Origin: Stereum hirsutum FP-91666 SS1 | Lineage: Eukaryota > Basidiomycota > Agaricomycetes > Russulales > Stereaceae | NCBI RefSeq assembly: GCF_000264905.1 | Contig: NW_006763135.1 | Location: 1,591,179-1,655,178, forward strand | Direction: 5' to 3' | DNA: 64,000 nucleotides | Shown: positions 54,450 to 64,000 of the stretch, piece by piece | Position numbering within the stretch: the first letter of the stretch is position 1 | Layout of the letters: each line of letters opens with the position of its first letter | Program-made: the position numbers and the translations under genes | Notes under the pieces: model-generated | Database searches by the model: none | The model's input: only the letters and a program-made list of their open reading frames with translations | Told to the model about the DNA's origin: nothing

Positions 54450-55806
54450 ATGTCCTTAGCGTTGAGAGCGTTTCAACGACTGGCACGCTCGGTGCACACA
54501 GAAGCGCACCTCGCTTCGTCTACCGCGATATCTGTTGTCCCTCCAGCACCATTCTCCCCTTCGCAAACCGTCCACAGAGACGCTCACACATCTTCTTCCA
54601 TCTCTGATCCCGCTACTTCTCCTTCCTCAAATGTCTCTGAACCACCTATGAACTCCTCGACGTCTACAAACGCTGAAATCTCTCTCACCCCACATCCCAA
54701 TGATCCATCCCAACCCTCTGCAGCCGGATCCTCCACTTCGTCACCCTCGTCGCATTTACCGGTACCCCCCGACCATCCCCATCTTAATGGTGGTCGAAAT
54801 ACGAGGACGTCCGGACCGATATCACCCTCCACGTACCAGAGCCCTCCGTTTCATACCCATCAGTTCTTCAAGGTGCTCGAGGAGACATTCCCGACCGCCA
54901 CAGCGCGAAGTCTGATGCGCGCGACGAGAGCTCTGCTTGTGGATCGTATTGGTCGCGTACAGCGTGAGGGTCTCACAAATAAGGACTTGGATAACGTGAG
55001 TTTTGATTCATATGATACCTGCATGTATGTGAACGTGACAATAATATTTGTACCTCTGGCGTTCACCGGACTGTCTTCTGCGGCCCACCCTTCGTGAAAT
55101 TCACAGCAAGCGTACCTATTTCGTGCTGCTCTCTCAGAGGCGCGAACTGAGGTGACCATGCGTGCTCGTAGCGAGTCAGCCGGCATACAGACTCAGTCCT
55201 CTGCTCTACGGAGAGAGGTTGACGCGCTCGACGCGAAGATGAAAGAGGAACTGTCGACTCTCAGACACGAGTCCGTCTTTTCGCGAACTTTCTGCCTTTG
55301 TTGCTCATATCGTAATTCTCTCTTTGCTTCCGCTGAAATCTAGGATTCAAATGGATGTGGATAGTCGAAAGAATGAGGAGAAGAATGAAGAGAAGAAGCG
55401 AGACATAGCGATTGAGGTGAGTTCTTGGTACAGTCGAAAAGAGCAAAATTGTATTGAGGTCTGGTTATGGACTTGCAGGAAATCTTGAACAAGTCACTCG
55501 TTTCTCTCTATGAACTCCGCTCCGACATGGAAGAAGTGAGATGGGACAATATGCGCAAGTCTGTTGGTGAGTCATTCAATCCGTCGTTCGCTGTTTCTTA
55601 CAAGAAGCCGTAACCAACTCCTTCGTTCCTTGCCAATAGCTGCATTATCTGCCTTCCTTGTCGTGATCATCCTGTCCATGGAACTTCGACCAAGGCCAAA
55701 GCCTGTGCCTCCGCAACTCGCTCAAGTTCCTCCCACCATGTATAATACTCAGCATAATCCTCAACCTCACTTCGAAGGCCTGGACAAGATGGACACGATG
55801 ACATAA
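54450..55806 (+). CDS. Mitochondrial coiled-coil protein, DUF1640 / CCDC90 type
   Basis: DUF1640 proteins include yeast Fmp32 and the animal MCUR1/CCDC90 proteins, which sit in the inner mitochondrial membrane with a coiled coil and one C-terminal helix. The protein starts [20 protein letters not shown], a presequence. A Ser/Pro/Thr-rich linker of about 110 residues follows. The conserved core is [40 protein letters not shown] and [20 protein letters not shown]. Coiled-coil segments ([38 protein letters not shown]) lead to [20 protein letters not shown] and a transmembrane helix ([13 protein letters not shown]). Five introns interrupt it. The role in fungi (complex IV assembly or proline metabolism) is not settled. 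The assignment to the family is solid. Confidence 0.92.
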
Positions 55807-56172
55807 CCTCTTGTTTATATGCCGAGGATGCGGGCATGCTCGGACAGTCCGGTTCTTTTTATGCTAGACCCGTGTGGACTTGGAATGTGGAAGACTATGT
55901 CCAGTGTATAGTAAAATGTCCTATAATCTTCTCGCCAACCCCCACTTCTTCCTGCCCACGCGATTGACGTCCACTCGCTTCACGAATTCTCCCGTCGCTC
56001 ATTTGCTTAAATGATCACCCCCTCATCTGCATCCCACATACGTAGACCGTCGTCTACAATACTCCGAGTAATATCATGCTTATATATCCCTAGTCATACA
56101 TAACAGACCCTGTATAACAGCCGTCTACACATCGCTCGCCTGTCCAGATTTTCCTTCCCATCCCGCATCAAT
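55807..56172. other. Convergent 3' regions of the DUF1640 and PYM genes
   Basis: This 366-bp stretch separates two converging stops. It has no protein-like frame and contains several T/A-rich words consistent with polyadenylation regions. Confidence 0.5.
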
Positions 56173-57012
56173 TCATTGAACATCGAGCTTGCTCAACTTC
56201 TCTGCCACCGCATCCGCATCCGCCGAATCCGACTTGTCCTTCTCGCTTGTGTTTGGCGTATCCTGAGTATGAGCTGGACTAGCACTAGCACTGACGCTCT
56301 TGGCCCCCGACTCTCCTCTCGGCTTATCATCCTCATCGCTATCCCAGTTATCCCTGACCTGCTCATCATCATTCGTCTCTTTCTTCTTCTGCCTCCTCTT
56401 CTCGTTCTTCTTCTGTGCCTTGCTCAGAGCCTTGCCCTCACCACCCGCACCTCCACCTCCGCCTGACCCTCCAAGGCTAGGAAAGTCTCCTGCTCCTGGT
56501 ACCCCGCGTGATGATGAAGATGAAGGCTTTTTGGAAGCGGAGGACGGAGGGACCCAGCCGGGGATATGGCCAGCTGGAAGGGCGCGAGACTCGATGGCTT
56601 GTTGACGAGTGGAGCGAAAACGCTGGACGTCTTCTTGTGGGGTATATCCCGGGCGTATCTTGAGTTGTTTACGCACACTGAGGACGTTTTATGTGCAAGT
56701 TAGATGCGAAGGCAGGAGTAGGGTTGATCATCGGCCGGACAAGTGGCGCGAACACGATGTGGCACCGAAAGAATATCGATAGTGGTATTGTGAAGTGAGA
56801 TCGCCGTTTATAACAATAGAAGGCATGATTATAAGTTTGTGGATGTGTTTGGCTGGCGAGAACGAACAAAGGGGAGGATGATGTAGTGTTGGAAGTACCT
56901 GATCTCACCTTCCATCTGGGCGGCGTGATTCTGGGATGACACGCTCGAGTGTACGGGGATCGACAGCAATACCTGCTGTCGTCTTCTTCGGGTTGAGAGG
57001 TGGCAGAGACAT
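56173..57012 (-). CDS. Exon junction complex partner PYM (WIBG)
   Basis: PYM binds the Mago-Y14 dimer and helps take the exon junction complex off mRNA at the ribosome. The N-terminus MSLPPLNPKKTTAGIAVDPR, TLERVIPESRRPDGSVRKQL and KIRPGYTPQEDVQRFR form the Mago-binding domain with its typical VRKxxxIRPGYxPQEDV sequence, joined across one intron at about 56676-56908. The rest is low complexity: Ser, Gly, then a Lys/Glu-rich coil (ALSKAQKKNEKRRQKKKE) and an Asp-rich segment. It ends ADADAVAEKLSKLDVQ. The coil resembles the eIF2A-like region found in PYM. The length of about 205 aa matches. It is divergent from GPN3 with 158 bp between starts. Confidence 0.92.
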
Positions 57013-57170
57013 TATATGACCTGTAGTGGATATTTGCAAGAGGTGCAAGCAGCGGCGGTGTGGTGGCTGGTGGTAGTTGCAGGTTGCTTACGTAAATTGC
57101 CCCTCAGCCACAATCTTCGCGCTCAGCTCTGCACGCTTGCTCCTCTCCATAACACAACCATCCTCTAAAA
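57013..57170. promoter_or_regulatory. Tight divergent promoter, PYM / GPN3
   Basis: Only 158 bp separate the two start codons. Both products act on RNA-polymerase or mRNA complexes. GT-rich words fill 57050-57090. No TATA box seen. Confidence 0.55.
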
Positions 57171-59766
57171 ATGCGCTATGCAGTCTTCGTCACAGGCCCT
57201 GCCGGTGCAGGCAAATCGACATTCAGCACGGCCGTCATGACCCATCTACAAGCCTCAAAACGCACCGCCCACCTTGTTAACCTCGACCCCGCCGCCTCAC
57301 CAGACAGCTTCGAGTATTCGCCGTCTATCGATATCAAAGACTTGATCTCGCTAGAAGATGTGATGAATGAGCTTGGTTATGGACCAAATGGTGGACTGGT
57401 GTACTGTTTCGAGTGAGTACGAGTGAGTGTCCTTTGGTTTGGATGTTTGGAGGAGCGAAAATGTGGCGCCGCCACTCTACTCTTGAATGCAAGAATGCGC
57501 AGAAGAAAAGACATTCTAGGTCCAAGTCATTCAAAATGGGATGGAACTGATTATGTGATATACCACCTGGCAAATAGGTATCTTTTACAAAATATGGATT
57601 GGTTCGAGGAAGAGCTCGGAGAGTACGAGGACGACTATCTCATAATAGACTGTCCTGGTACGCCCTGTTACACCCCCTTCTCGTCATCCTGCTACCTATA
57701 AGTCGTTCTAGGCTGATTTACGATGACCTTCTCTATTTGTAGGTCAGATCGAGCTCTACACACACCATCCATTTCTACCCACGTTTGTAAAAACGTTAAA
57801 CCGCCTCGGAGTACGGACTTGTGCCGTGTACTTGCTCGAGTCGCAGTTCATGGAGGACAAATATAAGTTCTTCAGGTGAGCGTATTTTCAGTCATCTACA
57901 TCATTCGATCTTGTTTCGGAGTTCTTCGTCCCTCCTTGCGTAAAACGCTATGCAAAATGTGCGGCTGCCTGCTGCGAAATTATTCTGAGAGAATCAGAAC
58001 GGCCTGGCCTGCTCTTGAGCTTGCAGTATCTCTAGATAGGGCACCGGAAATGAATGTAACATTGTCGAGTCAGTCAATGTGCGGTAAACTGCCTGCCACA
58101 ACACGACGTGCTTCCCCTTCTCTTCTTCTTGCCTCTGTTGCGGAAATCATCCTTCTCTAACACTTTCTAATGTGTAGCGGTGTTCTCTCAGCCATGTCCG
58201 CAATGGTCAACCTCGAAATCCCGTGGATCAACATCATGTCGAAGATGGATCTAGTTAGCGGAACCTCAGAAGATCCTGCAGGAGGTCGCAACGGGATCCG
58301 AACAAGACGAAACATTGCACGGTTCGTCCTCCCCTCCTTTTGGTCCCTACTTCTCTCCATCCCCATCTGCGCGCCTCTATATCTCACCAAAGTCAAGTAT
58401 GGTATCTTGACGCCCGACGATCGCCTATTACCCACCCTCATTTCCGCCCGCTGGTCCAAACGCTCATCCAAAAATGTTGTTTGGGTTTGCCATTGGTCCA
58501 TAGATATCTTGAGCCCGACCCTCTTCTGCTGGCAACACCACACGGGCAACGTGGCGAGGCCAACCCAGGCAACCCTCGATTCCATGCATTGAATCAAGCT
58601 ATCGTCCAACTTGTAAGCATGTCTTCTCGTTTTCTCATCTTATCAAAAGTCGCGCCCCTCTAGTCCGTGAGAGGCGCCCTTCTGGTCTCAAACCATCTTC
58701 TCTTACGGGCATCTCAACTTGCGCTAGGCGTCATATGAGCGCCACATCAACATTTTGCATACGATGGGATGGTGTTAGTGGGGCACCCCTGCTTTCGACC
58801 TCGTCGGGTTGTGTAAACCTTGATATAATCAGTAGAATGCCCGGTGGTCTTGGTTGAATCGTTCGATCCCACCATCTGCGATAGAAAGGGCTCCTGATGC
58901 CTTTTCATTCGGGGCACAGCGCGCTCCTCTTTTCTATGCTCCCTTTCTTCTCTCCACTCAAAGTAATCTCCTCCGAGAAGAACGCTGATGAGTCCGCATC
59001 CTCCTTGCTCTCGCACTCCGTAACCTCACGCTGTCATGCAAACTATGGATTGGAACCGCCGGCATCCACGCATGACGTCGTTTTGTTCGTCCGTTCTGTG
59101 CATTCTCGCTCCCATCGCCTTCACCATCTACCCCTATCCACCATCCCATCTTTTCACAATTCTCCACAACCTCGTATCATCGTATCTTCGCTCCCGCCGC
59201 GCCGCAATCCCGGATACCCATCTTTTCGTTCTGTCCCTTTGCCATCGTCACACCACGTGCCATGAACATAGATTGAAGACCACCCACTAGTATCGTTCCT
59301 GCCCCTCGACCTGACGAACCCGGATTCGATAGAGATTGTACTGAGCAACATCGATTATACGATGCAGTATGGAGAGAGCGAGGAGCCGAAGGAGGTCCGT
59401 TTTACCACCATTCCCTTTTACCCGCGGTCATTTTGTGGTCTATGCTTTGTGTACATGAATGCTGACCTACAGCTGTCCTGGTCTTGTTACATTGCTGCCT
59501 CCGTCATCGCGTTCCTTTGCCACGCTTATATCGCGATGGATGACGGCTCTCCTGTCCTCCTCTTATCCTTTAACGCCTTCGTTCATTGGCCTTGGCCTAC
59601 GACACCTCATCTCACACAACTCGTCACACTTCTGTCGATCGATCTCTGGTCTAATCCCATCCACACGCTTTACCGTTCTCCTTCGCCCATCCTAACTCTC
59701 GAACCTTCGAACGACCTCATGCAGCCCCATGATCTCGACGAAGGCGACTTTGCAGACCTCGAATAG
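57171..59766 (+). CDS. GPN3: GPN-loop GTPase 3 (Npa3-family)
   Basis: GPN GTPases help assemble and import RNA polymerase II. The P-loop is [15 protein letters not shown], the GPN loop appears in [14 protein letters not shown], and later motifs are [20 protein letters not shown] and IMSKMDLV (the SKxDL guanine motif). Seven exons sum in frame to 290 aa: 57171..57412, 57578..57657, 57743..57875, 58178..58321, 58504..58612, 59272..59394 and 59725..59766. Four introns are unusually long for this genome: 302, 182, 659 and 330 bp. The last intron is stop-free in frame, so a longer protein with 110 extra residues is possible if it is retained. The spliced end is [18 protein letters not shown]. The GPN3 rather than GPN2 assignment rests on the 290-aa length and these blocks. 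Confidence 0.9.
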
Positions 59767-59834
59767 GTTGGGCATACCCCTTCCGGCGATGCTAAATTGA
59801 ATCGGGTTCTGTCGTCGGGGCATGGCAGAGGCGA

Positions 59835-59857
59835 GGCGTGGCGTGGCGTGGCGTGGC
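59835..59857. repeat. GGCGT tandem repeat downstream of GPN3
   Basis: Four or more perfect GGCGT units lie about 70 bp after the GPN3 stop. Confidence 0.85.
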
Positions 59858-60510
59858 ACCACGACAGCTGTCCTCTGCTGACTGTCGCTATGTGGGCGTC
59901 CGTTGGTGCGTGTGTGTGTACCTATAGTAGGGTTCAGTCGGTGCCTTTTTATAGCGCTACAGAAGAGATTGCAGCTGTATGTTTGATTAAATGAATGAGG
60001 TTTGGGTTCTAGGTTTTCCAATTGGTCATGGGCTGGTCGTGTGCCACTGTGGCGCCTGTTCTTAACCTGCACCTTCGGATTTGCGGCGCAAAGATTGACG
60101 GTGGCAAGGATAAGAATGTGCTGTGCGTAGTGTGACTGCACCTCGGGACTGGTAGAAGTGATGGTTGAGGAGTAACTGGAGCTTGGTACTGGTACCAAAG
60201 TGCCAAACCCGGGGATATGGACGGGCGGGACGGGCCACGGTACATGGGCTTCGTCGTCGAGGAGGCTGGAAAGGGATAGCTGGAAAGTCTTGTGCACATC
60301 GACGTGCGGAATGTGGTTTGGGTTCTGGAGCAGAAGTAGGCTAACGAACCAAATCCTGGTTCTTGATGAGAGTGAGACGGGAACGCAGGTCAAAGGACGG
60401 CGTACCTGGCTGAGGAGGTCTCTTTTGAGCGAAAGCCTACTGCGCGAGTTGTTGTAGTAGTGGCGTTGAGTTGTTGGTGGTGGTTGATGAATATGGTGAT
60501 GTTGATGCTG

Positions 60511-60819
60511 GCGTTCTTGATGCGCGTGCTTGACGGGATGTTGGAGTCAAGTATTCACAGACTGGACAGGGGTTGGCCTGGCGTCAGGCGAAAGACTATG
60601 TGCAGAAACAGCCAGCAGAACGCATCCAGCCACCCAACTGCTTGAGCGTTCTTGATCCGGGTGCTTGACGGAAAGTTCGAGTCGAGTGTTCACAGGAAGG
60701 ATAGGGGCTGGCCTGCTTTCGTCGGCGCGGGTTCACAACGGCCAACCTGGTACCAGGCGAAAGACTATGTGCAGGAACAACCCAGGAGAACGCATCCAGT
60801 AACAAAACTCACTGCTTGA
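60511..60819. repeat. Imperfect tandem duplication (about 135 and 174 bp units)
   Basis: Unit 1 (60511..60645) and unit 2 (60646..60819) both start GCGTTCTTGAT, share GTGCTTGACGG, GTTGGCCTG / GCTGGCCTG and AGGCGAAAGACTATGTGCAG, and end ACTGCTTGA. Unit 2 carries an extra segment of about 36 bp after GGCCTG. The similarity is high enough to be recent. Confidence 0.85.
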
Positions 60820-62698
60820 GATAGTAGTGGGGGTACGGTGCGGAACGTTTGCAAGCCTGAGGAGGCCAACCCGATGCTTGACGAGACGGCCAATTCAGAT
60901 CCTACTCCTATCCTCACCCGAAAGCCTTCAGTCAATTGAATCCGTAATCACCACCGCCTCAGAACGGGCGGCTCTATCAAAGGTTTGACGTCGACGACAA
61001 GCACAGCCTGGCACTGACGTATGCGATTTAAGGAGTACAAATAGGCGTAAAGAAACATCGAGTCATCTCGATAATGTGGGCTGTGAGTTACGGATGGACT
61101 TACCATTTGAATGTTCCGGGGGAGGCGGTGTAAGCCTCGGGACCCGTTGGGGTTTGAAAACGTCGGGGGGCATACGTCTCCGCTGCGACCCAATAGTCGA
61201 AACCGTCCATGTCAATACACGACCGTGAAGCGTTCCCGCTCTCCTTGGTGGGGTTGAGATGCATTGAGAAACTGAACAGATCAGCTAGAGTCACAATTCC
61301 TCAAGGGTATACGTGCTCACTACAAGGAGATGCGGCGAGCAAAGAGCTTCACCCCAAAGACAAGTGAAAGTGACACGCGACCGACTACAGTTCCGGCTAA
61401 GGCAATGCAGTGAGAAAACGTGTTCGCACCGGGAGTGAGCAGACCCGATGGGTATAGTTCCAGTTGGCCAGGTGGGGATGACCTGTAGTGAGCCGTAATC
61501 GGCGACAGCGCCGTATCGCTGAGTCGTTTGTCCCATCGGCGTCCAGTCAAGACCCAATATACATTGCGCGCCCTTACTCGCAGTCGAAGTTCTGAGCCCG
61601 TTGCAAAGCCGAGTAAGCTTGGAAGAGTAGCGCTGTGTCCATCGGAGGCAAAAGCGGAAGCGCACGGAGGCACGGCGCTTTGAACGGAAGTATACATCTT
61701 CATAAAGAATGGATCTGAGGACATGCGTGGAGAACATCGACCACTTGCAGGCTGGCAGATCCCCCCAAAAATTGGACGAGTAGAACATACTGCCTGCAGG
61801 GGACTTTCTGGCCCTTCGGGTTGAACCGAGATGGACCATGGTGCGAGGGTACATCGTCCGGATAGACGACTTTCATCGGAGGCCTGGATGCCTATGATTA
61901 TTTGACCGAGTACAACATTGCGGGGTCGCCTCGATGCCCATCAATAAAAGCAGGGGGACGGTGCATATATGTCTTATGCACTGCCAGAGATGGTATTGTT
62001 GCAAAGGACCACGCAAGATAAACGCGTTTGCCTCCCGGAACAGATGCCCAACAAAGCAGATAACCTGTCCCGGGCCCGATACTTGTGATTATTTGTGAGG
62101 CCGGATCATTTGCATCAGTTTGATGCAGTGCTCCGTCGTCAATCATTCCCCGTATAAACACGCGGAAGAGGAGGACGCGACGGATTGAGTTCAATGAAAG
62201 GCGCTGCAGAATTCGTAAAATGTCGGCTGAAGAGCCCAAGCTAGAAAATTGAGAAGCTTCGAAGCGATACACAGCAGCTCCCAGAAAGTTTTCATTGCAA
62301 GGCGAAGAGTGCAGAGGCGGGGGGCGGTGTACGGGCTTGCGAGCACGAGGCACCGCCTGTCGTGCATTCTACACGAGGGAGCGCATTCCGAAAAACAATT
62401 TCGGGATCGGCTGACACAGCCCTGCAAGTGGGATGGCGGAGAGCAACGATGCGAAAAAAGACGAGAGCGTGGGCTGAGCACGACGTTGAACAATGAACGG
62501 GTGGGTTGACTGAGTGGCAGGTATATCAGAAAATTGGAGGGATGATGTGGGGAGACAAAGGAGGTGGGAAATGAAGGACAAGAAAGGAAGAGAAAAGGAA
62601 GAAGGCGATGTGAGGAACGGCGTGGGTCCCGGGAGATTGGTGGCGTTGAAATGGGAGGTTCTCCCTGGTTCTCCACGATTACGCCATGAGCCGCTTCT

Positions 62699-62707
62699 GC
62701 ATATAAA
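62699..62707 (+). promoter_or_regulatory. Possible TATA box of the Ser/His-rich gene
   Basis: The word CATATAAAG lies about 60 bp upstream of the start codon, followed by a C/T-rich stretch. TATA boxes are uncommon in this window, so a strong or inducible promoter is possible. Confidence 0.5.
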
Positions 62708-62763
62708 GTCCTCGAGAACCCGTCGGCCGCCAATCTTATCCTCCTTTCCCCACATCCACCAAC

Positions 62764-63421
62764 ATGTACGCCCACAGCTCCCCCTCCCAACATCGCTCTT
62801 ACTCTCGCTCACCGGGCTACTCGTACTCAACGGCCATGCACCGTTCGCCGTCGTACCAAGCTCCGTACCCGGGCAGCTCAAATCTTCAGTATTACCAACA
62901 AGCTCATAGCACACCTGGAGCCACATACTCCTCTCTCGATGGCGGCCATCGTCGCAACAACTCCTTCTCCGGTGGCACACATTATTATCCCACCAGCTCT
63001 TCTGCTCATGGTCACAGTCGTCACCGATCCGCATCGCACTCACACACCGGACACGCACCGACGTACTATGTGACACCGTCCACTCACCCAACTCACCACT
63101 CGAGTTCGAGCCGTCACCACAGACGCTCTCACAGCACAGGTGCACACGGGCACCGTTCTTCGTCTCGCGTACGTTCAGCTTTCCGTATCTGCTGTGTAAT
63201 ACACCACTGACACTTCTTGTCCGTGTCTTCAGTCAAGCAAACCAATCACTCGCAGCTACACTGCGAGCAAGTCGGCGATTCATAGCACTCATTATCGCCA
63301 GCCTTCTCTCGCTGAGCGCATCCGGCACTTCTTTGGCTTTGGCCACTCCAAGGAACGGTACGTGGACCCTCGCACCGGACGCGAAGTCGACCGCCATGGG
63401 AGGCCTGTCGTCCGCTACTGA
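62764..63421 (+). CDS. Ser/His-rich protein of unknown function
   Basis: I do not recognise a named family. Two exons, 62764..63168 and 63233..63421, close in frame to 197 aa. The first 150 residues are low complexity: Ser, His, Tyr and Pro (MYAHSSPSQHRSYSRSPGYS, later HSHTGHAPTYYVTPSTHPTH), without predicted structure. The last 35 residues differ and look like the conserved part: SLAERIRHFFGFGHSKERYV, then DPRTGREVDRHGRPVVRY. The amphipathic RIRHFFGFG segment could bind a membrane or partner. The strong His content suggests metal binding or a condensate-forming protein, but this is a guess. It is preceded by a TATAAA-like word (CATATAAAG near 62699-62707), a plausible TATA box about 60 bp from the ATG. 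Confidence 0.8.
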
Positions 63422-64000
63422 GCAAGTCCTCCCTTTTGGCAGGCCCGAGCCACCGCTTCTCGTAAAGCGAGTGCGATTCCAGATCCCACATCCCACATAG
63501 TCCACCTTCTCCACCATCAGTTTCTGACTTCCTATTGCCCTCGACCCTCAAATCGACCCTGCATCTTCTTTTCGCGTCCGAACGACGAACCGAATTCGCA
63601 CACGTACATCCTCATCCCCATGTGGAAGCAAATTGTCGCGTCTTCAACAACCTTCGGAGTGGGACGCGCCAACTTCCTCATCCCCTTTCGAGGACTCGCA
63701 TCCCTCCATTCCGGTCATCACCCCCTATCTATTCTAATAACAGCTGGTGACCTTCACACCCGCCCGACCTTGTCCCGAAAGGTTGCGCCCTCGCACATAA
63801 CGGAGAAGGAGGATCACGACGAGCTGGTCAAAAAGAGCATCTCGTTGTTCGTCATAGGTCTCAGGCCCGAGAAGTTTTGATAACGCTCTCTGGGGGCCGG
63901 GGCCTTCGCCTCGTGTTTTTCATATCATTGTCGTCCTGCTATTCCGTTACTCGAACCACCCCTACTGTCCAGTGTATTCCCCATCAAGCATCAATGTGCG
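63422..64000. other. 3' region of the Ser/His-rich gene to the window end
   Basis: An open frame of 86 codons starts with ATG at 63620 and ends EKEDHDELVKKSISLFVIGL plus RPEKF at 63880. It shows no presequence, domain or intron support. The sequence is otherwise C/T rich. I cannot tell whether it is a small gene or a 3' UTR. Confidence 0.35.

Larger units (their letters stand above)
59767..62763. other. Unresolved 3-kb stretch with possible minus-strand genes
   Basis: I could not build a supported gene here, though the minus strand looks partly coding. Frames with protein-like composition are about 60393-60010 (NPNHIPHVDVHKTFQLSLSS, then DDEAHVPWPVPPVHIPGFGT), 62353-61898 (SIGPGTGYLLCWASVPGGKR), 61870-61740 (MKVVYPDDVPSHHGPSRFNP), 61724-61320 (MSSDPFFMKMYTSVQ, FSHCIALAGTVVGRVSLSLV) and 61270-61100 (MDGFDYWVAAETYAPRRFQT). 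The last ends at a good GTAAGT donor and can be joined to a further exon ending VVITDSID near 60936. Two minus frames are open together over 61320-61724. No family was recognised. A tandem duplication occupies 60511-60819. A decayed gene or a fast-evolving multi-exon gene are both possible. Confidence 0.35.

Noticed and set aside
58850..58875. TCGTTCGATCCCACC resembling a tRNA T arm
   Set aside because: No matching anticodon or D arm upstream; it lies inside the long GPN3 intron.
1..64000. Clustered secondary-metabolite or mating-type locus
   Set aside because: No polyketide or peptide synthase, terpene synthase, homeodomain or pheromone receptor was found; the seven-pass protein at 5.5 kb lacks Ste3-like features.

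Overview
This window is nuclear DNA from a filamentous basidiomycete, most likely an Agaricomycete. Genes are dense and lie on both strands. Nearly all are cut by many short introns of about 50-70 bp with GT..AG ends and CTRAY-like branch sites, and the gene content is typically basidiomycete (an I-BAR Ivy1 homologue, a seven-pass membrane protein, Zn(II)2Cys6 and F-box proteins, mitochondrial assembly factors). I found no rRNA, tRNA, CRISPR array, plasmid gene or intact transposon. Gene models were assembled by hand by joining reading frames at splice sites. Models whose exon lengths were summed and closed in frame are stated as such; other exon edges are approximate.

Layout. 1-4.3 kb: ARP4 (minus, cut by the window edge) divergent from ERB1. 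5.5-7.4 kb: a 15-exon seven-pass membrane protein. 8.2-10.7 kb (minus): a DUF2423 nucleolar protein and a secreted GH16 glucanase-like enzyme. 11.3-15.6 kb (plus): a nuclear poly(A)-binding protein, mitochondrial ribosomal protein bL19m and Ivy1. 16.4-19.9 kb (minus): mitochondrial aspartyl-tRNA synthetase. 20.2-25.5 kb: an F-box protein, a Sfp/Lys5-type phosphopantetheinyl transferase and a PfkB/Mak32-like kinase. 25.8-27.3 kb: NC2-beta and the spliceosomal protein SmF. 28.3-31.7 kb: a Zn2Cys6 regulator. 32.4-35.4 kb: an acyl-CoA dehydrogenase and a small mitochondrial protein. 35.6-37.5 kb (minus): a SIRT5-like sirtuin and FMC1. 38.1-41.3 kb: an eIF4A-like protein with degraded helicase motifs. 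41.8-45.2 kb (minus): ELP2. 45.6-48.2 kb: PET191, IBA57 and PPT2. 49.8-53.9 kb: a GpsA-type glycerol-3-phosphate dehydrogenase and a HAD phosphatase. 54.5-59.8 kb: a DUF1640 mitochondrial coiled-coil protein, PYM and GPN3. 59.8-62.7 kb: an unresolved stretch with a tandem duplication. 62.8-63.4 kb: a Ser/His-rich protein.

Most genes are housekeeping genes of three kinds: nuclear RNA and chromatin work (ARP4, ERB1, poly(A)-binding protein, NC2-beta, SmF, ELP2, PYM, GPN3), mitochondrial assembly and metabolism (bL19m, MSD1, FMC1, PET191, IBA57, PPT2, DUF1640, sirtuin), and lipid or carbon metabolism (ACAD, GpsA-type dehydrogenase, HAD, PfkB). PET191, IBA57 and PPT2 form a compact mitochondrial block.

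The strongest unusual observations are: (i) the last SmF intron, which only gives a proper SmF C-terminus if it is a rare AT..AC intron with a U2-type branch site; (ii) an eIF4A-like protein that has lost its Walker A, SAT and arginine-finger motifs; (iii) a prokaryotic-style GpsA dehydrogenase with a fungal Ser/Pro/Gly tail; and (iv) a few genes with introns of 300-660 bp among neighbours with very short ones.
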